Assembly: GCA_037953745.1 (NCBI GenBank)
Contig: JBAKBP010004425.1
Span: 1-64,000, forward strand
Source of the DNA: Lithodes maja
Lineage: Eukaryota > Arthropoda > Malacostraca > Decapoda > Lithodidae
Direction of reading: 5' to 3'
Length of the DNA: 64,000 nt
Shown here in pieces: positions 12,701 through 23,008 of this stretch. The position numbers were made by a program, and so were the translations under genes. Each line of letters opens with the position of its first letter. The stretch's first letter is position 1. The notes beneath the pieces are model-generated. The model searched no databases. It was not told the origin of the DNA and worked only from the letters and a program-made list of their open reading frames with translations.

Positions 12701-15700
12701 GCGACATATTATACGAAGCGTGACCTAGGACAGTAGATGACGCATTAAGCGAAGCATGACCTAGCTATACGACGCATTATACGAAACGTGACAGTGAGAG
12801 GGAGACTGCGTACCCCATCGGAGCACAGCCACAACGCCGCCATATTCTGTGTGCTTGCTGCACCGTGTTGCCTGTTGTTGGTGCACCTGTGCCAACACAG
12901 GCACACACCAGACCGTATTCGGCCCCTCGATTGGGTTATGAACGATCTTTCACCCATAAAAATTTAGGAGAGAAGAAATTGTAAAAACTAGGAAGGACAA
13001 ATAAAAGAAAAACATGAAAAATTCCATTTTATTTTCCGATTTACATTATACGAAGCATGACCTAGCTATACAACGAATTATAAGTACGAAGCACCACAGT
13101 ACACACCACAGTAACTCCCATTAATTTTAGGTCACTTCACTTGATCCTAAAGTTAAGAAAGTGGAGGATCTGATGGGAAGGGATTGAGAGGTGCTTAGTC
13201 GGCCGTTGTGAAAGATACCCAGAGAGAGACTACCTGGCCGGGCTGCTCCGCCCAGAGAGGCGACTACCTGGCCGGGCTGCTCCACCTACAGTAGAGAGAG
13301 ACTAACTGGCCGGGCTCCTGCGGCGACTCACCCACAAAAATTTATGAGAGACAAAATTTAGGAGAGACAATTTTTAGGAGAGACTACCTGGCCGGGCTGA
13401 TCCCACCCAGAGAGATTTTTGTGGGATAATTTTCTGTGAGGCGTCTGACTGGGGGTGCGACACATTATACGAAGCATGACCTAGGACAGTAGACGACCCA
13501 TTAAACGAAGCATGACCTAGCTATACGACGCATTATACGAAACGTGACAGTGAGAGGGAGAGTGCGTACCTCGTCGGAGCATAGCCACAATGCCGTCGTA
13601 TTCTGTGTGCTTGCTGCACCGGGTTGCCTGTCTTGGTGCACCTGTGCCAACACAGGCACACACGAGACCGTATTCGGCCCCTCGATTGGGTTAGGAAACG
13701 ATCTTTCACCCACAAAAATTTAGGAGAGAAGAAATTGTAAAAACTAGGAAGGACAAATAAAAGAAAAACATGAAAAATTCCATTTTATTTTCCGATTTAC
13801 ATTATACGAAGCTTGACCTAGGTATACAACGAATTATAAGTACGAAGCACCACAGTACCAGTTACTCCCATTAATTTTAGGTCACTTCACTTGATCCTAA
13901 AGTTAAGAAAGAGGAAGATCTGATGGGAAGGGAATGAGAGGTGCTTAGTCGGCCGTTGTCAAAGATACCCAGAGAGAGACTACCTGGCCGGGCTGCTCCG
14001 CCCAGAGAGGCGACTACCTGGCCGGGCTGCTCCACCTACAGTAGAGAGAGACTAACTGGCCAGGCTCCTGCGGCGACTCATCCACAAACATTTAGGACAG
14101 ACAAAATTTAGGAGAGACTACCTGGCCGGGCTGCTCCCACCCAGAGAGATTTTTGTGGGATTATTTTCGGTGAGGCGTCTGACTGGGGGTGCGACACATT
14201 ATACGAAGCATGACCTAGGACAGTAGACGACGCATTAAACGAAGCATGACCTAGCTATACGACGCATTATACGAAACTTGACAGTGAGAGGGAGAGTGTG
14301 TACCTCGTCGGAACACAGCCACAACGCCGCCGTATTCTGTGTGCTTGCTGCACCGTGTTGCCTGTGTTGGTGCACCTGTGCCAACACAGGCACACAGGAG
14401 ACCGTATACGGCCCCTCGATTGGGTTTAAAACGATCTTTCACCCACAAAAATTTAGGAGAGATAAAATTGTAAAAACTAGGAAGGACAAATAAAAGACAA
14501 ACATGAAATATTCCATTTTAATTTCCGATTTACATTATACAAAGCATGACCTAGCTATACGACGAATTTTAAGTACGAAGCACCACAGTACCAGTTACTC
14601 CCATTAATTTTTTGGTCACTTCACTTGATCCTAAATTTAAGAAAGAGGAGGATCTGATGGGAAGGGATTGAGAGGTGCTTAGTCGGCTGTTGTCAAAGAT
14701 AGTCAGAGAGAGACTACCTGGCCGGGCTGCTCCGCCCAGAGAGGCGACTACCTGGCCGGGCTGCTCCACCTATAGTAGAGAGAGACTAACTTGCCGGGCT
14801 CCTGCGGCGACTCACCCACAAAAATTTAGGAGAGACAATTTTTAGGAGAGACTACCTGGCCGGGCTGCTCCCACACAGAGAGATATTTGTGGGATTATTT
14901 TTGGTGAGGCGTCTGACTGGGGGTGCGACCCATTATACGAAGGATGACCTAGGACAGTAGACGACACATTAAACGAAGCATGACCTAGCTATACGACGCA
15001 TTATACGAAACGTGACAGTGAGAGGGAGAGTGTGTACCACATCGGAGCACAGACACAACGCCACCGTATTCTGTGTGCTTGCTGCACCGTGTTGCCTGTG
15101 TTGGTGCACCTGTGCCAACACAGGCAGACACTAGACCGTATTCGGCCCCTCGATTGGGTTATCACACGATCTTTCACCCACAAAAATTTAGGAGAGAAGA
15201 AATTGTAAAAACTAGGATGGACAAATAAAAGAAAAACATGAAAAATTCTATTTAATTTCCGATTTACATTATACGAAGCATGACCTAGCTATACGACGAA
15301 TTATAAGTACGAAGCACCACAGTACCAGTTACTCCCATTAATTTTAGGTCACTTCACTTGATCCTAAAGTTAAGAAAGTGGAGGATCTGATGGGAAGAGT
15401 TTGAGAGGTGCTTAGTCGGCCGTTGTCAAAGATACCCAGAGAGAGACTACCTGGCTGGGCTGCTCTGCCCAGAGAGGCGACTACCTGGCCGGGCTGCTCC
15501 ACCTACAGTAGAGAGAGACTAACTGGCCGGGCTCCTGCGGTGACGCACCCACAAAAATTTAGGAGAGACAAAATTTAGGAGAGACAATTTTTAGGAGAGA
15601 CTATCTGGCCGGGCTGCTCCCACCCAGAGAGATTTTTGTGGGATTATTTTTGGTGAGGCGTCTGACTGGGGTTGCGACATATTATACGAAGCATGACCTA

Positions 15701-17223
15701 GGACAGTAGATGACGCATTAAGCGAAGCATGACCTAGCTATACGACGCATTATACGAAACGTGACAGTGAGAGGGAGAGTGTGTACCCCGTCGGAGCACA
15801 GCCACAACGCCGCCATATTCTGTGTGCTTGCTGCACCGTGTTGCCTGTGTTGGTGCACCTGTGCCAACACAGGCACACACCAGACCGTATTCGGCCCCTC
15901 GATTGGGTTATGAAACGATCTTTCACCCATAAAAATTTAGGAGAGAAGAAATTGTAAAAACTAGGAAGGACAAATAAAAGAAAAACATGAAAAATTCCAT
16001 TTTATTTTCCGATTTACATTATACGAAGCATGACCTAGCTATACAACGAATTATAAGTACGAAGCACCACAGTACACACCACAGTAACTCCCATTAATTT
16101 TAGGTCACTTCACTTGATCCTAAAGTTAAGAAAGTGGAGGATCTGATGGGAAGGAATTGAGAGGTGCTTAGTCGGCCGTTGTGAAAGATACCCAGAGAGA
16201 GACTACCTGGCCGGGCTGCTCCGCCCAGAGAGGCGACTACCTGGCCGGGCTGCTCCACCTACAGTAGAGCGAGACTAACTGGCCGGGCTCCTGCGGCGAC
16301 TCACCCACAAAAATTTATGAGAGACAAAATTTAGGAGAGACAATTTTTAGGAGAGACTACCTGGCCGGGCTGATCCCACCCAGAGAGATTTTTGTGGGAT
16401 AATTTTTGGTGAGGCGTCTGGCTGGGGGTGCGACACATTATACGAAGCATGACCTAGGACAGTAGACGACCCATTAAACGAAGCATGACCTAGCTATACG
16501 ACGTATTATACGAAACGTGACAGTGAGAGGGAGAGTGCGTACCTCGTCGGAGCATAGCCACAACGCCGTCGTATTCTGTGTGCTTGCTGCACCGGGTTGC
16601 CTGTCTTGGTGCACCTGTGCCAACACAGGCACACACGAGACCGTATTCGGCCCCTCGATTGGGTTAGGAAACGATCTTTCACCCACAAAAATTTAGGAGA
16701 GAAGAAATTGTAAAAACTAGGAAGGACAAATAAAAGAAAAACATGAAAAATTCCATTTTATTTTCCGATTTACATTATACGAAGCTTGACCTAGGTATAC
16801 AACGAATTATAAGTACGAAGCACCACAGTACCAGTTACTCCCATTAATTTTAGGTCACTTCACTTGATCCTAAAGTTAAGAAAGAGGAGGATCTGATGGG
16901 AAGGGATTGAGAGGTGCTTAGTCGGCCGTTGTCAAAGATACCCAGAGAGAGACTACCTGGCCGGGCTGCTCCGCCCAGAGAGGCGACTACCTGGCCGGGC
17001 TGCTCCACCTACAGTAGAGAGAGACTAACTGGCCGGGCTCCTGCGGCGACTCATCCACAAACATTTAGGAGAGACAAAATTTAGGAGAGACAATTTTTAG
17101 GAGAGACTACCTGGCCGGGCTGCTCCCACCCAGAGAGATTTTTGTGGGATAATTTTTGGTGAAGCGTCTGACTGGGGGTGCGACACATTATACGAAGCAT
17201 GACCTAGGACAGTAGACGACGCA
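9780..17223. repeat. Higher-order satellite repeat, AB-AB-CD-AB-CD
   Basis: Unit types can be read from private variants. A has GAAACTTGACAG and GGAGACCGTATACGG. B has GTACCACATCGGAG and CAGACACAACGCC. C has GCCGCCATATTC and CACACCAGACCG. D has GGGTTAGGAAACG and GTGCGTACCTCG. A starts near 9780, 11263 and 14251; B near 10514, 11997 and 14985; C at 12745 and 15718; D at 13501 and 16474. AB is repeated at 1483 bp and the four-unit block at about 2973-2988 bp. Copies within a type are nearly identical. Confidence 0.85.
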
Positions 17224-17756
17224 TTAAACGAAGCATGACCTAGCTATACGACGCATTATACGAAACGTGACAGTGAGAGGGAGAGTGTGTACTTCGTCGG
17301 AGCACAGCCACAACGCCGCCGTATTCTGTGTGCTTGCTGCACCGTGTTGCCTGTGTTGGTGCACCTGTGCCAACATAGGCACACACGGGACCGTATTCGG
17401 CCCCTCGATTGGGTTATGAAACGATCTTTCACCCACAAAAATTTAGGAGAGAAGAAATTGTAAAAATAGGAAGGACAAATAAAAGACAAACACGAAAAAT
17501 TCCATTTTAATTTCCGATTTACATTAAACGAAGCATGACCTAGCTATACGACGAATTATAAGTACGAAGCACCACAGTACCAGTTACTCCCATTAATTTT
17601 AAGTCACTTCACTTGATCCTAAAGTTAAGAAAGTGGAGGATCTGATGGGAAGGGATTGAGAGGTGCTTAGTCGGCCATTGTCAAAGATACCCAGAGAGAG
17701 ACTACCTGGCCGGGCTGCCCCGCCCAGAGAGGCGACTACCTGGCCGGGCTGCTCCA

Positions 17757-18130
17757 CCTAGTGAGAGACTACCTGGTTCGGCTGCTGCGGCATCGCCGCT
17801 GTGCGGGTCCCTGGCGTGATTTTCACATACAAATCTTTAGGCAATCTTCTGCTGTCCAACGTGAGTTGGTGGAATTGGGATCGATCGGAAATACTTCGAT
17901 CCGAGAGCTACGACCACCCCCGTCAGACGACTCACCAAAAATAAATTCTGCTATACGACTTGAGTTGAGGGTGAACCTTTTTCCTTCGGGAGGGTCTAAA
18001 TTTGTGTGTGTGAAAAATTTAAAGAAATCGAGTTGTCAATTATTTTGCCACGACATCTTTCACCCACAAAAATTTAGGAGAGAAAAAATTTAGGAGAGAC
18101 AAGCACGGGCTTCGCCGTCCGGCGCGGGCT
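17757..18130. repeat. Divergent edge unit of the satellite array
   Basis: Satellite text stops at CTCCACCTA and is followed by sequence seen only once here. It then returns to satellite-like text (CATCTTTCACCCACAAAAATTTAGGAG) at about 18053-18080. Inside, near 17913-17945, CCCCCGTCAGACGACTCACC is the reverse complement of a satellite segment (GGTGAGGCGTCTGACTGGGGG). The right end is GC-rich with small hairpins (GGGCGCCTTCGGCGC). An open frame of 110 codons (17761-18093) has no recognisable domain. This may be a degenerate edge monomer or a remnant of the parent sequence. Confidence 0.6.
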
Positions 18131-18205
18131 TGGCCTCCGGCAGCGGGCGCCTTCGGCGCTGTTCAAAATGTAAAGAGAAGGAAATAAAAGGGTGATATCA
18201 TCATT

Positions 18206-18614
18206 ATTGTTTTATTCATTAACTTAATCTGACAGTTTTGCATTTTTCCTTGGGGAAGCTCCCAGCATTATTGCAATTTCTTGCAGCATGTTTTCGTCTC
18301 TCTTCTCTTGCTCCCTTCGATTGTCTTCGTGTCTCTCTTCTCTTGCTCACTTCAATTGGCTTCACAACTCTCTTTGAATTTTATTCGTAACTTCTCACAC
18401 TCCTCTAGGTGCACGTCCAGTTTTTCCATCGCCATATCAAAGTCTTCAACCGATATCTTGAGTACTGCCGTCATCTCTTTGGGAGCGAATAGAGCCTCAA
18501 CTTCAGAGTCACACTGTCCCAAATCTGTATACTTCCGCTGGAGCTCACGGTCGGCCTCAGTGTCTTCTTCTCGAATGATGATATTGGTGTCTACTAACCT
18601 CTTATACTCTTCCG
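18206..18614 (-). pseudogene. Unidentified coding relic with poly(A) signal
   Basis: Reading the minus strand from 18614, a frame of about 86 codons without an ATG start begins right after a TTTAG acceptor-like site and runs to TGA at 18352-18354. It is rich in charged residues (for example EEYKRLVDTN, REEDTEADRELQRKY, EKLDVHLEECEKLR), as in a coiled coil. A second frame continues to a TAA at 18224-18226 with EERHEDNRREQEKRDENM and a short LQEIAIMLG tail. A duplicated GAGCAAGAGAAGAGAGAC 35 bp apart may have caused the frame change. AATAAA lies at 18216-18211. It looks like the last exon, or a processed copy, of a charged protein, possibly a Myb/MADF-type DNA-binding protein. The identity is not established. 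Confidence 0.45.
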
Positions 18615-18616
18615 CT

Positions 18617-18855
18617 AAATATAGATATACATATTTTCCATAAATTATCTAGAAATCCGTTGCTAAGGGATTCAATTTAACAGAATATATATACCTTAGT
18701 TAATGCTCGCAGTCTTGGTATTTTTGTATCATTTAAGAGGTGTTCAAGTAGCCCTAACCACGACTGTACTTATATAAATATTCATTAACATTATCGCATC
18801 ATAACATATCGACTACAATAAAAGTAATATATAGCAAAATATAGAAATAACCTTC
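18617..18855. other. AT-rich spacer
   Basis: No coding or repeat signature was found. Upstream exons for the minus-strand relic at 18614 were looked for here and not recognised. Confidence 0.5.
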
Positions 18856-18985
18856 ATACATAAGAATAACAGAAAATGAAAGTCTACAGAAAGCTAATTG
18901 GCTAACACAAGGCAGATCCCCGTCACACCCAACCCTAATTATAAGGCCTAAGTAGCCTATAGACCTAGGCCCAACTCACTAACAC
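18856..18985 (-). mobile_element. Solo 3' end of a CR1-like LINE
   Basis: This segment matches the 3' untranslated end of the CR1-like element at 59690-63811 in the same orientation. The shared text runs CATAAGAA..AGAAAATG, then GTCTRCAGAAAGC.. ATTGG, CAAGGCAGATCCC and a CACACCCAACCC-like stretch. Only the extreme 3' end is present, as expected for severe 5' truncation. It is diverged, with several substitutions per 20 bp. Confidence 0.7.
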
Positions 18986-19267
18986 ATATCGTATATATAG
19001 CCTACTAATTATCCTTTGGCTCTAGCCTCTACCTTATGCACCTAAACCATTACCTATTTCATAACATTTGATGCTTAATATATTTGTACTATCTGATAAT
19101 GTTAATGTGTTAATTAATGACATCTAAAATAAAATAATGTAGTCCTCTATACACAGTAACACGAGTTAAGAAAATACTGTAGTCTGTGTATTAGTGTACA
19201 TTTTCTTATATGCACCTATTACATTTTCTATGTTAAAAACGGTAGAATAAATTAAAAGTACGTAGAC

Positions 19268-19270
<3 letters not shown>

Positions 19271-19304
<34 letters not shown>
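19271..19304. repeat. (TAA)n tail of the LINE
   Basis: About eleven TAA units directly at the 3' end of the minus-strand LINE, immediately after its AATAAA signal. It probably marks the insertion end, although later microsatellite slippage could have lengthened it. Confidence 0.85.
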
Positions 19305-19305
<1 letters not shown>

Positions 19306-19599
19306 TTTATTCAGTTAGCAATTTACAGAGTTGGTACCACATAGTATGTTATAAATATGACATGTACCAGCCTTGCATAATTCCAACTAATGATAGCCCA
19401 ATAAGGCCGTTAGGCGTATTTCCATTGGGGTCCTTGTGGGATTAGGTTAGCTGGGGAAATGGGGAGGATAAAGAAATAGATACTTTAGAGAAAGTATTTC
19501 TAGGGGGTTATTTTAAGATACCTTACATCCTATAGTAAATATCAGTAATCCGTAATCAGTAATCATTTCAGTTTGGTTTGTCTATCTCTTATGTCGTAT

Positions 19600-20295
19600 T
19601 TAGTAGTAGACGTAAGCTTGGTGCTCCTTTCTCGCAGCTGTCCGGTTCAGGTGTTCCTTCAGGCTACGTCTGAAGGAATACAGTGTTCTCTTTTCACGGA
19701 CTGACTGGGGTAGGTCGTTCCAGTCTTTGATGGCAGTGAAGAAGAATGTTTGCTTACCCTGTCCTTGGATTCTCGGGACCTTAAAATTAAACATCCTGTT
19801 TCTTGTATTATGTCCACTCCTCTCATTTGCTTTAACAAAATAATTCTTTAGATACTCTGGAGCTCTGTCATAGAAAATTTTGAAGGCATTAGTTATCCTG
19901 ATTTGTTTGGCCCTGTCAGAGACATTGAGCATACCTAGTGACTGAAGTTGTTCCTGGCTAACATGTGATCTGGGTCCTAGGTTCAGCATGAACCTAACCA
20001 TTTTATTTTGAGTGACCTGAAGTTTGTGCTGTGCTGATTTAGATGATGCAGAGTACCAGGATGACACAGAATAGTCAAAATGACATTGAACAAGCGCTTG
20101 GCAGAGGGTCTTTTTGGTCGCCGCGGGCAAGCATCCCACCTGTCTATACAGGTATTTTATACGTGCTCTACACTTACTCAGGATAGATTCCAAAATTGTT
20201 TCACCTGACAAACTCGCGTCCAGTTTCAGTCCGAGATATTTAACTTGTGACACTGTTGTTATAGGAATATCATTACAGTTGACCAAGAAGCCCAC
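19600..20295 (-). pseudogene. LINE post-RT C-terminal domain
   Basis: A 231-codon frame, in phase with the RT segment at 20341-20895 and separated from it by a single TAG (about 20341). It starts just after the RT thumb. Recognisable features are VKYLGLKLDASLS, SKCRARIKYLYRQ, the AATKKTLCQALVQCHFDYS stretch of CR1/Jockey C-terminal regions, and a terminal KTFFF..WNDLP..VR block (FFFTAIKDWNDLPQSVRE). It ends with TAA-flanked 3' UTR. It was probably part of one continuous polyprotein, with the separating TAG likely a former AAG codon. Confidence 0.85.
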
Positions 20296-20340
20296 AATGT
20301 CTTTCAGTTTGCGTTTTGTTCCACATAAGATGGCTTCCGT

Positions 20341-20895
20341 CTAGCCCAGGTGAAGAGATAGTCTATTGTCCACTAGCCATTCACTACATGATGCTAGTAC
20401 TTTGGAAAGTGAAGCGGCAATACTTATTGGGTCTTTTCCTGAAACCAGAAGCACGCTGTCGCCTGCATACAGTAATAATTTACATGAGGCGCTCAGTTCC
20501 ATGTCGTTCACATAACAGAGAAAGAGTAAGGGACCAAGGATGCTTCCCTGCGGGACCCCACAGTTAATTGGCATAGGATCAGATATATTATCATCAATTT
20601 TGACTCTTTGGGTTCTACCATTAAGATAAGATTTAAACCAGTTCACAGACCCTATGCCCATTGCTTGTAGTTTATTACATAGGATATGTAAACTGACACT
20701 GTATACTGTGTCAAACGCTTTTTGTAGATCAAGAAGAACCATACCGGTGTAGTTACCTTTAGAATTTTTTTTACGAATGTGATCCGTTAAGTGGATGAGA
20801 CAGGAGTCTGTCGAGTACATGCATCTGAAACCTGATTGAAACTTATAGAATAGATCATTTTGTTTGAGGTAGTGTTCAATTTGGGTGTATACCAC
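20341..20895 (-). pseudogene. LINE reverse transcriptase core, active site changed
   Basis: RT motifs in order: QSGFRCMYSTDSCL, LLDLQKAFDTV (motif A Asp), GVPQGSILGPLLF (motif B) and LLLYAGDSVLL, which should read YADD. The first Asp of motif C is Gly (codon GGC, 20461-20463), which would abolish catalysis. The frame is separated from the upstream RT start (20909-22927) by a frameshift near 20900 and from the C-terminal domain by a TAG. The copy is therefore doubly dead. Confidence 0.9.
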
Positions 20896-20908
20896 TCTTT
20901 CAAGGATT

Positions 20909-22927
20909 TTAGATACAATACATAATAATTATGCTAACTGGTCTGTAGTTGCCAACTTCTAGTTTATTTCCTTTCTTGAATAGAGGGGTTACAATAGCTT
21001 CCTTCAGTTCAGCAGGTACTGTGTTGGTGTTAATTGACAAGTTGGTGATGTGGGTTAGGGGGCCTGCTATACCAATGGCTCCATCTCGTAGAAATTTGGC
21101 AGGAATTTTGTCTGGTCCTGTGCTCTTATGTACATTTAGGTTAGACAGCTCGTCAAAAGTGTATTTTGGTGTAACATTTTGCAATCTAAATGTGTTCGGG
21201 TGTATGTCTTTATCTCTGTAGAAATTACGAAAGGTGGCCGTTGTTGTCGTGTATTTATTGAGAGGTTGAGGTAGGTTCTGTGCAAGTGTGTTTGCTATGG
21301 AAGTGAAGAAGGAGTTGAAGTAGGTTGAAATTTGTCGTTTATCGTAGCAAACCTGATCATTAATGGTGAGAGCAATATTAGTGTTAGACGAATCCCTTGT
21401 CTTGTTGCTGTAGCCTGTTGTTTTTAGGTGCCACCATAGTTTCTTTGGGTTATTCTGATATTCCTCTGCCTTATTGTGAAAATAATTATTTTTCGCTGAT
21501 TTCATTTTCCTACTTAGTTTATTCCTGGCCCTGTTGAACTCATGTTTCAGACCTTGATCCTGTCTATGTTTCGCTAGCCTTTTTAACAGATTGTCTCTGT
21601 GTTCCAGATTGTGTAGTATGTCATTGTTGATCCATGGGTCTGACCTTGCTTTAATTCGTATGTCTTTCAGAGGAGCTATTTCGTCTAGGATGTTTGTAAT
21701 GATGGTTCTGAAGCCATCCCATGCGTCATTAACGTTTGTACTTCCAAACACTGGAGACCAGTCTGTATTCCATAAAATGTCCAGAAATGTTTCCTTATTG
21801 TAGTTTCTGAGTGACCTTGTTTTGATAATCTTGTGATTCTCTAGGGTAATTTTTGTGGTTTTCCGTGTGCAATATGTGACGAAGTGATCACTTATCCCAG
21901 TCTGTATAACCCCTGATTGGGATATTTTGTCCTCTCTGTTACAGTTTATGTGGTCTAATATTGTGGCAGTGTTCTCAGAGATACGTGTGGGGGTTGTGAT
22001 GAGTTGTTTGTGATTGTGCATTGTCAGTATATGCCTATATTCTCGTACAAGCCTATCATTTCGTTGTTTGTAACACAGGTTAAAATCCCCTAGTATGATG
22101 GATTCATTCCGAGGGTCTAGCGATGACAAAGTTCGTTCAAATTTGGTCAAGAATTGTGTGTCGGCTGGTGGCGTATAGCATACCCCAATTGTGATGGGTC
22201 TTGTCCTCGGCAGGTGTAGGTCGATCCACAGAGCTTCGTGATTTTCTACATGGAGGTCGGTCCTAGTTGTGTGCGTGAGGTTGTTTTTTACATACAGACA
22301 TACTCCTCCCCCATGCCTATTGCGATCATTCCTAACCATGTTGAAACCTTGAATGTTTATTTCACCATCGTTTATACTTGAATCCAGCCAGGTTTCTGTG
22401 ATTGCAATTATTGAAGCTTTGGCCTTATTAGCTAACAAGTTTATTTCTGACAATTTATGGTACATTGATCTGGCGTTAATGTGGATAAGATGGAGCCCTT
22501 TGTTGGTGAACACTCTGTATTCATCTTTGATTTTGAATGTGTCCTGGCTGGATTCTGAGTTGTTAATACTTGGATCATTTACATTAATATTCGGTAATGA
22601 ATGCAAGGCACACTTATTGCAAAGGAATTCCCGTTCTTCACTGTTGGTCTTCTTAGAGATGCACTTCATGTGAGCTACCTGTTTACACTTTACACAGTTT
22701 TGGATCTTCTGACGTCGTGTTATGAGTGATTCACAAATAAAACAAATGGTTTCGCGATGTTGTACAGCTGAGTTCCTACATTTAACACATTCAACTTCGT
22801 TTCTACTGGTAACGTAAGTACATCGGTTATGAACAATTTCATTACAACTGTTGCATTGTAAAAGTGAACTCCTATTGTTGAAACCAATATTACAGACTAT
22901 ACATAGTTTTTTCTTACTGTTTATCAT
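20909..22927 (-). pseudogene. LINE PHD-like fingers, endonuclease and RT start
   Basis: A 672-codon frame. Residues about 9-50 and 61-106 form two Cys/His-rich PHD-like fingers (LCIVCNIGFN..CNSCNEIVHNRC; ICFICESL..CVKCKQVAHMKC). The AP endonuclease follows: HINARSMYHKLSEIN, AITETWLDSSI, GVCYTPPA, IILGDFNL and a GISDHFVTY block with catalytic His. Near residues 600-670 the RT begins with KSTGPDKIPAKFLRDG, ATPLFKKG-like text and NYRPVSI, then a frameshift ends it. The frame stays open upstream to the TAA at 23009-23011 and is in phase with 23009-24112, so the two were originally one ORF. Confidence 0.9.
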
Positions 22928-23008
22928 ACGACTGGAGGTGTGGTTTGGTCCGCGTCGATCAGCTGTTTGTGCGGGAGAGGGTAGGGGATACTTGCGGTCG
23001 GGCTGTGG

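Larger units (their letters stand above)
3384..17756. repeat. 750-bp satellite array, main block
   Basis: Continuation of the array: landmark spacing is mostly 749-756 bp, with a shorter class of 731-735 bp and one 851-bp unit. Units occur at landmarks near 3836, 4584, 5333, 6083, 6833, 7685, 8435, 9185, 9935, 10669, 11418, 12151, 12900, 13656, 14391, 15121, 15872, 16629 and 17378. The shorter class lacks a 16-17 bp copy of the internal AAATTTAGGAGAGAC motif. No unique gene sequence lies between units. Confidence 0.95.

Noticed and set aside
1332..17489. Repeated 60-70-codon antisense frames in the satellite units, many starting with MGERSF or MWVKDR.
   Set aside because: They track the repeat, have frameshifts and stops in several units, overlap each other in different frames, and show no domain. 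Conservation is explained by recent amplification.
120..17540. ACATTATACGAAG in the satellite resembles part of the loxP site (13-bp match to one arm and spacer).
   Set aside because: Only one half-site is present, with no second inverted arm at the required spacing and no recombinase in the window. Chance resemblance.
1..17756. Possible rDNA spacer array.
   Set aside because: No rRNA gene sequence in the window, and the array is bounded on the right by unrelated DNA.
18281..18643. Plus-strand 120-codon frame.
   Set aside because: Ser/Leu-rich antisense of the better-looking minus-strand coding relic.
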